A model generated the notes under the pieces. It was not told the origin of the DNA. It did no database searches and saw only the letters and a program-made list of their open reading frames with translations. Of a stretch of 5,525 nucleotides of DNA, positions 1 through 3,613 are shown piece after piece. Position numbers and translations under genes: made by a program. Origin of the DNA: Planctomycetota bacterium (GTDB lineage Bacteria > Planctomycetota > Planctomycetia > Pirellulales > Thermoguttaceae); NCBI GenBank assembly GCA_023397045.1, contig JAEWUR010000446.1, positions 1 to 5,525 on the forward strand, given 5' to 3'. The stretch's first letter is position 1. The number at the start of each line of letters is the position of its first letter.

Positions 1-8
1 GAGACGAG

Positions 9-25
9 CACTGGCAGAGCCAGTG
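9..25. repeat. REP-like palindrome, copy A
   Basis: CACTGGC (9-15), loop AGA, GCCAGTG (19-25): a perfect 7-bp stem. The same core occurs at 136-152 and 215-231. Short palindromes of this kind are typical of dispersed intergenic repeats, and I recall this CACTGGC/GCCAGTG core as common in planctomycete genomes, which I could not check here. Confidence 0.85.
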
Positions 26-45
26 GCACTCTTCAACAGTGCCAC
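23..45. repeat. Second palindrome of the element, copy 1
   Basis: GTGGCACT (23-30), loop CTTCAAC, AGTGCCAC (38-45): a perfect 8-bp stem. It overlaps the right arm of the 9-25 palindrome by three bases (23-25), so the two hairpins cannot form fully at once. The identical structure recurs at 229-251. Confidence 0.8.
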
Positions 46-115
46 CCGCCGCTTCATCGAGGACTCGTTCGCCTGCCGCCGAGGCAAGGGCACCCCCGCC
101 GGGTGCCACGGGTGA
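23..115 (+). pseudogene. Duplicated reverse transcriptase fragment
   Basis: The frame starting at GTG 23 encodes the same first 24 residues as the RT frame at 229 (ALFNSATRRFIEDSFACRR, then GKGT). It then diverges into PAGCHG and stops at TGA 113-115. Only about 17 residues (RRFIEDSF to GKGT) are genuinely RT-like; the residues before them are encoded by the palindromic element. It has no catalytic motif and cannot function. It shows that the RT coding sequence was already joined to the palindromic element when the duplication happened. Confidence 0.7.
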
Positions 116-135
116 CAAGATTCAGAATTGTGTGC

Positions 136-152
136 CACTGGCTCCGCCAGTG
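136..152. repeat. REP-like palindrome, copy B (opposite orientation)
   Basis: CACTGGC (136-142), loop TCC, GCCAGTG (146-152). The surrounding 24 bp (132-155) are the reverse complement of 6-29 with a single mismatch in the loop, so this copy lies inverted between the two same-orientation copies. It sits in the 105-bp spacer (102-206), where I see no gene. Confidence 0.85.
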
Positions 153-214
153 CTCTTGTTCGGAAGGCCGCTTGCTGAAATAACCGGTTAACTACTGCGA
201 CCCGCCGAGACGAG

Positions 215-231
215 CACTGGCAGAGCCAGTG
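215..231. repeat. REP-like palindrome, copy C
   Basis: CACTGGC (215-221), loop AGA, GCCAGTG (225-231). The RT frame's apparent GTG start (229-231) lies inside its right arm, which argues that this start is not the original one. Confidence 0.85.
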
Positions 232-251
232 GCACTCTTCAACAGTGCCAC
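229..251. repeat. Second palindrome of the element, copy 2
   Basis: GTGGCACT (229-236), loop CTTCAAC, AGTGCCAC (244-251). RT-like residues begin immediately after it, with the codons for RRFIEDSF. The right edge of the repeat element therefore appears to be at 251, which is also the RT breakpoint. Confidence 0.8.
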
Positions 252-1002
252 CCGCCGCTTCATCGAGGACTCGTTCGCCTGCCGCCGAGGCAAGGGCACC
301 CACGCCGCCATGCGCCGGGCGGCCGATTTCGCCCGTCGTTGGCCCTATGCGCTGAAATGCGACGTGAGGAAGTACTTCCCTTCGATCGACCACGAGGTGC
401 TCACCGGACTCCTGCGCCACGTTGTCGCCGACGAGCGGTTGATGGCGCTGGTCCGTCACATCCTCGATAGCCACGCTGACGGCGAGCGGCAAGAGTGGGT
501 GCCCGGCGGCGACCTGTTCAACTTTCGCACGACGAAGCGCGGGTTGCCCATCGGGAACCTCACCAGCCAGTTCTTTGCCAACATCTACCTCAACCCGCTC
601 GACCATTTCGTGAAGCACGAGTTGCGGGTCAGGGGTTACGTGCGCTACATGGACGATTTCTTGCTGTTCGGTGACGACCGAGCCGTACTGCGGCGGCAGG
701 GGCAGCAAGTTCGCCAGAAACTGGCCGAGTTGCGCCTGGAAGTCCATCCCGACAAATATCGGCTGATGCCCACGGCCTCGGGCGTGGATTTCGCCGGGTA
801 CGTGGTGTTCTCCGACGGACGAATCCGCATCCGCAGTTCCAGCGTGCGGCGATTTGATCGACGATACAAGAAGATGCTCTGGGACCTGCGCCGCCGACGG
901 ACCCGCGCTGCGACAATCACCCAGAGCGTTCGCGCCTGGGTGGCCCATGCCTGCCATGCGCAGAGTGAAGGACTTCGCCGCTCGGTGTTGATCGGGCGGT
1001 AA
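229..1002 (+). CDS. DGR-type reverse transcriptase, 5'-truncated
   Basis: RNA-directed DNA polymerase that in a DGR copies the template-repeat RNA into mutated cDNA. Visible in 257 residues: motif 3/palm A, KCDVRKYFPSID (43-54, catalytic D45); motif 4, GLPIGNLTSQFF (105-116), carrying the IGxxxSQ form known from DGR enzymes rather than the QGxxxSP of most RTs; motif 5, YMDD (140-143) with both catalytic aspartates; motif 6, LRLEVHPDK (168-176); motif 7, GVDFAGYVVF (185-194); then a short basic thumb. Motifs 1 and 2 of the fingers are missing: family members usually have about 80-110 more residues before the RRFIEDSFACR segment. The frame is open only from 184, and residues 1-8 are encoded by a palindromic repeat, so GTG 229 is just the first available start. 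No ribosome site is evident. Either the gene is a truncated relic, or its front lies upstream of the window beyond a repeat insertion. The remainder has no stop or frameshift, so the loss may be recent. Family assignment is strong, activity doubtful. Confidence 0.85.
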   Translation: MALFNSATRRFIEDSFACRRGKGTHAAMRRAADFARRWPYALKCDVRKYFPSIDHEVLTGLLRHVVADERLMALVRHILDSHADGERQEWVPGGDLFNFRTTKRGLPIGNLTSQFFANIYLNPLDHFVKHELRVRGYVRYMDDFLLFGDDRAVLRRQGQQVRQKLAELRLEVHPDKYRLMPTASGVDFAGYVVFSDGRIRIRSSSVRRFDRRYKKMLWDLRRRRTRAATITQSVRAWVAHACHAQSEGLRRSVLIGR

Positions 1003-1018
1003 GAAGACGGGCGACCGG

Positions 1019-1174
1019 GACCAACGCGCTGGTTCGTCGCGTGGCTTGCGGGGCGGCAATTGGAACAACAACTCCAACAACTTGCAGTCCTCGTACGGCA
1101 ACAACAACAACAACAACAACAACAACCCGACGAACGAGGACAACAACATAGGGTTCCGCGTGGCAAGCTCCTGA
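1019..1174 (+). repeat. DGR template repeat (TR)
   Basis: Starts about 16 bp after the RT stop, on the same strand. In the frame with W at 1061-1063 it reads RGLRGGNWNNNSNNLQSSYG, nine Asn, then PTNEDNNIGFRVASS and TGA (1172-1174). That is the typical C-terminal end of FGE-sulfatase/C-type-lectin-fold DGR target proteins (RGGxWNNN ... NNNIGFRV). From 1058 to 1171, 18 of 38 codons are Asn (17 AAC, 1 AAT). AAC-rich templates are the DGR hallmark because mutation at adenine in AAC gives many residues without stop codons. The segment has no start codon or domain of its own, so it is a template rather than a gene. Its 3' end (1151-1171, GFRVASS) is poor in A, as expected of the region where cDNA priming begins. 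Exact ends cannot be set without the matching VR; 1019 is the in-frame estimate. Confidence 0.85.
1100..1126 (+). repeat. (AAC)9 microsatellite within the TR
   Basis: Nine perfect tandem AAC codons. Comparable templates, as I know them, have about three to five Asn at this place (NNNNPTN), so this looks like a slippage expansion of about five codons. In a variable protein it would lengthen the loop bearing the diversified residues. Confidence 0.9.
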
Positions 1175-1279
1175 CGGGGTCGCCAGGACATGGCAACCTG
1201 ATCGGCCAGATTTCGCGGGGTGACTACCAACAAGCTCCCCGAACCGTGCCAGGCTCAGGAACTACCCAGCCGTCCGGCG

Positions 1280-1299
1280 TGCGCGGCTTCGGTCGCGCA
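1280..1299 (+). other. UUCG-tetraloop hairpin
   Basis: TGCGCGGC (1280-1287), loop TTCG (1288-1291), GTCGCGCA (1292-1299). As RNA this is an 8-bp stem with one G-U pair and the loop closed by C-G, the exceptionally stable cUUCGg form. It lies about 105 bp downstream of the TR, on the same strand as the RT and TR. Confidence 0.6.
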
Positions 1300-1368
1300 G
1301 GCGAAGAACAAGGCCCAGCCGTGGCGAGTAGCTTGCCGAAAGGCGCGGCCAAGGCCGGATACCGGGCA

Positions 1369-1399
1369 GACCGCAAGCCCAGGTCGGGCTTGCGGTTTG
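1369..1399 (+). terminator. Terminator-like hairpin after the DGR
   Basis: ACCGCAAGCCC (1370-1380), loop AGGTC, GGGCTTGCGGT (1386-1396): a perfect 11-bp stem, with G1369 and T1397 adding a G-U pair. It is followed by only TTT, then GCC, so the U-tract is short and efficiency is uncertain. Read on the minus strand there is no T-run. It probably ends the RT-TR transcript. Confidence 0.6.
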
Positions 1400-1507
1400 C
1401 CGGTGTTTTCGGTGGTGCCTTAGCGGACGTGCCCTCGCCGAAATGCGAGGTTCGCACCTAGAAACGGAAGAGCCGGTTTTTGTTGCGAAATCCGTTGCAG
1501 GTTACCG

Positions 1508-1572
1508 GTCATTCTGAGTGAAGCGAAGAATCTTCGGTTTTGGAATAGATCCTTCGCTTCGCTCAGGATGAC
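1508..1572. repeat. Imperfect inverted repeat (dispersed hairpin element)
   Basis: Left arm 1508-1533 (GTCATTCTGAGTGAAGCGAA..., ending GAATCT) and right arm 1547-1572 (AGATCCTTCGCTTCGCTCAG..., ending GATGAC) pair over 26 bp with three mismatches around a 13-base loop. Two of the mismatches are G-U pairs when read as + strand RNA. The GTCATtCTGAGcGAAGCGAAG motif resembles a repeat I know from many bacterial genomes as a dispersed non-coding hairpin. It lies between the DGR block and the HEPN-like gene, about 70 bp before that gene's start. Confidence 0.75.
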
Positions 1573-1606
1573 ATATTGCCTTATTGCTTGTAGGATGACG
1601 TACTGC
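1565..1606 (+). repeat. Short direct repeats next to the inverted repeat
   Basis: AGGATGACATATTGC (1565-1579) and AGGATGACGTACTGC (1592-1606) match at 13 of 15 positions, 27 bp apart. The first overlaps the end of the hairpin element, so the second is probably a partial copy of the same element's edge. Confidence 0.6.
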
Positions 1607-1644
1607 TTGCCTTTTTGGGGCGAAACTCCGATCGCTTCTTCACT

Positions 1645-2430
1645 ATGCCTGGCAACTGCGACAAACATCGCTCCGACCTGGACCGACTCGTGAAGCTGGG
1701 CGAGCGTATGCTGATCGACCTCTCGCTTCGCGGATCGCCGGTGGACGCCGAGCACCAGGAAATCGCCCGGCAGATGGAGGGCTGTTTCGAGACCGAGTAC
1801 CAACGATGGTATACCGAGGCCGGGGCGGTGATCGAAAACCTGATCCCGAGCCGTGCCGGCGAGTTCGAACAGCTTTATTTGGGCAATGGCCGCCGCAAAA
1901 CGCTTTCGGCCGACACGTACACCATCCAGGATTGGTTGACCGGGCAGCGAACGCTACCCCATGACTCGGCCCCACGGTCGTTCAGCCCTCGGTTGGCCGT
2001 TTCGATGCGGTTGAAGACCCAGTTGGAGATTTTGAAGTCGGCCGAAGCCCGATTCGACAGCAGTCTGTTCGAGATGCGGCGGTTGGTTCGGGCTGACCTG
2101 TTCAGTTCGGAACTCGATTCGTGTCGCGAGTTGGCGGCGCAAGGTTTTTATCGTGCGGCCGGCGCAATCGCCGGCGTGATCCTCGAAAAACACCTGCGCG
2201 CGGCACTCGATCGAAACCAGATCGTTTTGCGGAAGGCCGAGCCGACCATCAACGATTTCAACGATCATCTGAAGAAAGCGGGCGTGTTGGACGTGCCGAC
2301 GTGGCGAAAGATCCAACAACTCGGCGATATCCGAAACCTCTGCGGCCATAGCAAACACCGCGAACCAACGCCCGAGGAAATCGACGAAATCATCGAGGGC
2401 GTCGACGCCCTGCGGCAGACGTTGGGATAG
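1645..2430 (+). CDS. Conserved hypothetical protein with C-terminal HEPN-like domain
   Basis: 261 residues, no signal peptide or membrane segment, so cytoplasmic. The first 120 residues or so are not a domain I can name; they include an aromatic stretch (YQRWYTEAGAVIENLIP) and TYTIQDWL. Residues from about 150 look helical and end in GFYRAAGAIAGVILEKHLRA, TINDFNDHLKKAGV and then RNLCGH (R230-x4-H235). R-x4-6-H is the active-site signature of HEPN domains, many of which are RNases in toxin-antitoxin, abortive-infection or CRISPR-linked systems. I recall similar proteins as widespread hypotheticals with RNLCGH conserved. No partner such as a nucleotidyltransferase lies beside it, and ribonuclease activity is inference. 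ATG 1645 is preferred; an in-frame TTG at 1615 would add 10 residues. Neither start has a clear Shine-Dalgarno. The stop lies 6 bp from the stop of convergent truB. Confidence 0.8.
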   Translation: MPGNCDKHRSDLDRLVKLGERMLIDLSLRGSPVDAEHQEIARQMEGCFETEYQRWYTEAGAVIENLIPSRAGEFEQLYLGNGRRKTLSADTYTIQDWLTGQRTLPHDSAPRSFSPRLAVSMRLKTQLEILKSAEARFDSSLFEMRRLVRADLFSSELDSCRELAAQGFYRAAGAIAGVILEKHLRAALDRNQIVLRKAEPTINDFNDHLKKAGVLDVPTWRKIQQLGDIRNLCGHSKHREPTPEEIDEIIEGVDALRQTLG

Positions 2431-2436
2431 ATCGCA

Positions 2437-3366
2437 TCACGTGCCCGTCGGCAAATTGCGAAGCGTGTGCCATCGGCCGTCGGCCAGCGGGCCAATGACG
2501 CCGATCAGTTCGCCATGCGGATCGATCGCCGCGACCTCACGGACCCGCTGGTCGAGCGACAGGGCGATTGCGCGCGGTTCGAGCGTCAGACCGTTGCGGA
2601 TGCGGCGCGAGTCGTCGGCCGAGAGTTGCGCGGTCGGGAGATATTCAACGGCCCGGAACGGTGGTTGAAGGTGATTGGCGAAGATCGTTTCGTCGATCGG
2701 CTCGTTCAGATCGAGAGCGTCTTCAATCCGAAATGGTCCGATCCGCGTTCGCGTTAACGCGGCCATCACGGCCGCGGTGCCCAACGACGCGGCCAGATCG
2801 CGTCCCAACGAACGGACATAGGTCCCGCTGCCGCATTCAATTTCCAGGACCAACTTGGGATAGGCATATTCCTTCACGTCGAAGCGAAAGACCTCGATCG
2901 TCCTGGGACTCAGCTCGGGCGGTTTGCCCTGGCGCGCGAGTCGATAGGCGGGGCGGCCGTGTACCTTCAACGCCGAGAACGCCGGCGGTCGTTGTTCGAT
3001 GGGACCGAGGAAACGGCGCGTCGCCGCTTGAATTTGTTCCAATGTCGGCGCCGGAGCGTCGGGCAATTCGGTGATCTCGCCCTCGATGTCTTCGGTCGGG
3101 CTTTGCCGTCCGAGTAGAAAGGCGCCGACGTAGCCCTTGGTCATTCGATGCACGTATTCGATCAGCCGCGTTGCGCCGCCGACGCACACGACGAGCACGC
3201 CCGTGGCCAACGGATCGAGCGTGCCGGCATGGCCGACTTTGCCGCGTTGCACGAGTCGTTCAATGCGGCTGACGGCCTGACGCGAACTCATGCCGGCCGG
3301 CTTGTTGACGTTCAGCAGACCGCAGAGGGGTGAGGGGCGAGAATTGGTGGGCGAGGACGTTTGCAT
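2437..3366 (-). CDS. truB: tRNA pseudouridine(55) synthase TruB
   Basis: Isomerises uridine 55 in the T-loop of elongator tRNAs to pseudouridine; cytoplasmic, RNA-only substrate. At 309 residues it has the usual bacterial TruB length. Visible motifs: GLLNVNKPAGMSS (16-28); the catalytic block GHAGTLDPLATGVL (45-58) with nucleophile D51; KGYVGAFLLG (77-86), holding the tyrosine that packs on the target base; QRPPAFSALKVHGRPAYRLA (125-144); and GSGTYVRSLGRDLA (179-192). From about 245 the C-terminal part (ADDSRRIRNGLTL ... ELIGVIGP) resembles the accessory RNA-binding domain. Start: the ATG at 3366-3364 leaves a short N-terminal extension (about 15 residues) before the conserved core. It is not next to rbfA, infB or rpsO here on its downstream side, where it instead meets the HEPN-like gene tail to tail. 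A TATAAT box ends only 8 bases before the ATG. Confidence 0.96.
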   Translation of the reverse strand: MQTSSPTNSRPSPLCGLLNVNKPAGMSSRQAVSRIERLVQRGKVGHAGTLDPLATGVLVVCVGGATRLIEYVHRMTKGYVGAFLLGRQSPTEDIEGEITELPDAPAPTLEQIQAATRRFLGPIEQRPPAFSALKVHGRPAYRLARQGKPPELSPRTIEVFRFDVKEYAYPKLVLEIECGSGTYVRSLGRDLAASLGTAAVMAALTRTRIGPFRIEDALDLNEPIDETIFANHLQPPFRAVEYLPTAQLSADDSRRIRNGLTLEPRAIALSLDQRVREVAAIDPHGELIGVIGPLADGRWHTLRNLPTGT

Positions 3367-3374
3367 GGCGACTA

Positions 3375-3380
3375 ATTATA
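3375..3380 (-). promoter_or_regulatory. Candidate -10 box for truB
   Basis: TATAAT on the minus strand, perfect consensus, in an AT-rich pocket. No good -35 is seen 16-18 bp further up. Transcription starting about 7 bases on would begin at about 3368, almost at the ATG (3366), so the mRNA would be leaderless or nearly so. That agrees with the absence of a Shine-Dalgarno. Confidence 0.4.
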
Positions 3381-3474
3381 GCGATTTTGTCCGCACTTCG
3401 GTAGTTTTCATCGGTCACAAAATGCCTCTACTGGCAACGACTTCCGCAGCGCGTTAAACTCAGTGGAGTCGAAA

Positions 3475-3490
3475 CGCGCCGTTTGGCGCG
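3475..3490. other. Intergenic hairpin
   Basis: CGCGCC (3475-3480), loop GTTT, GGCGCG (3485-3490): a perfect 6-bp GC stem in the divergent region between truB and the kinase. No T-run follows, so it is not an obvious terminator. It lies about 70 bp upstream of the kinase -10 candidate and could be an operator or chance. Confidence 0.35.
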
Positions 3491-3559
3491 CCTGGGACGC
3501 GAGCGGGCGTCGTCGATGTGCTTCCGGGCCGCGAAATCGCGCCCTATTTCCGCGTTCCC

Positions 3560-3565
3560 TATAAT
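3560..3565 (+). promoter_or_regulatory. Candidate -10 box for the kinase gene
   Basis: TATAAT, perfect consensus, 48 bases before the kinase ATG. The -35 position has only TCGCGC, far from consensus. The box overlaps the first of two perfect tandem copies of ATAATTCCGC (3561-3570 and 3571-3580), the second giving a near -10 (CATAAT). No Shine-Dalgarno precedes the ATG (CCCCGGCAATG). Confidence 0.4.
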
Positions 3566-3580
3566 TCCGCATAATTCCGC
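3561..3580 (+). repeat. 10-bp tandem repeat in the kinase promoter region
   Basis: ATAATTCCGC occurs twice in perfect tandem, duplicating most of the -10 box. It may provide alternative start points or a factor-binding site; no more can be said from sequence. Confidence 0.7.
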
Positions 3581-3613
3581 AGACCCTAACCGACAACCGT
3601 AGCTGCCCCGGCA

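Larger units (their letters stand above)
1..101 (+). repeat. Direct repeat copy 1 (palindromic element plus RT fragment)
   Basis: This stretch matches 207-307 at 100 of 101 positions; the only difference is C at 96 against A at 302. The match stops at 102/308. It consists of a REP-like palindromic element (about 6-45) followed by about 55 bp that encodes reverse transcriptase residues beginning RRFIEDSF. Because it starts at the first base of the window, the true repeat may extend further left. Together with the 105-bp spacer (102-206) it looks like a 206-bp tandem duplication whose second copy runs into the RT gene. Confidence 0.93.
207..307 (+). repeat. Direct repeat copy 2 (palindromic element plus RT start)
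   Basis: Second copy of the 101-bp repeat seen at 1-101, offset by 206 bp. Here the sequence continues past 307 into intact RT coding sequence, whereas copy 1 breaks off. Copy 2 is therefore the one attached to the gene, and copy 1 is the partial duplicate. Confidence 0.93.
1175..1507. other. Gene-free GC-rich region after the TR
   Basis: No convincing gene is seen on either strand; the open frames here are short and low in complexity. It contains a UUCG hairpin (1280-1299), a small GCC-GAAA-GGC hairpin with a GNRA-type loop (1335-1344), the palindrome GGCC-AA-GGCC (1347-1356) and a strong terminator-like hairpin (1369-1397). The density of stable hairpins suits the 3' structured part of a TR transcript, but this is inference. 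From 1400 to 1507 I see nothing recognisable. Confidence 0.5.

Noticed and set aside
1..231. CRISPR array suggested by three similar palindromes
   Set aside because: Only three copies, one inverted, with unequal spacing and sharing RT coding sequence in two of them; there are no regular spacers and no cas genes.
229..1002. RT as part of a group II intron or retron
   Set aside because: No maturase or endonuclease domain, no intron domain V/VI-like hairpin and no retron msr/msd structure seen. The IGxxxSQ motif and adjacent AAC-rich template fit a DGR better.
645..1196. Minus-strand open frame rich in Cys, 183 codons
   Set aside because: Antisense shadow of the RT and TR; the Cys run comes from the (AAC)9 tract read backwards.
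1060..1461. Open frame with a poly-Gln stretch, + strand, 133 codons
   Set aside because: It is the TR read in the wrong frame (AAC repeats read as CAA). The rest is low-complexity with no family resemblance, and the start codon is the template's own ATT-TGG junction rather than a supported start.
1420..1803. Minus-strand open frame, 127 codons
   Set aside because: It runs through the inverted repeat and overlaps the front of the HEPN-like gene. The middle (AIRQYVILSEAKDLFQNRRFF) is the translated hairpin element, a common artefact of this repeat.
1954..2358. Minus-strand open frame, 134 codons, opposite the HEPN-like gene
   Set aside because: Antisense to a frame with clear family-like sequence; no recognisable domain and no start signal.
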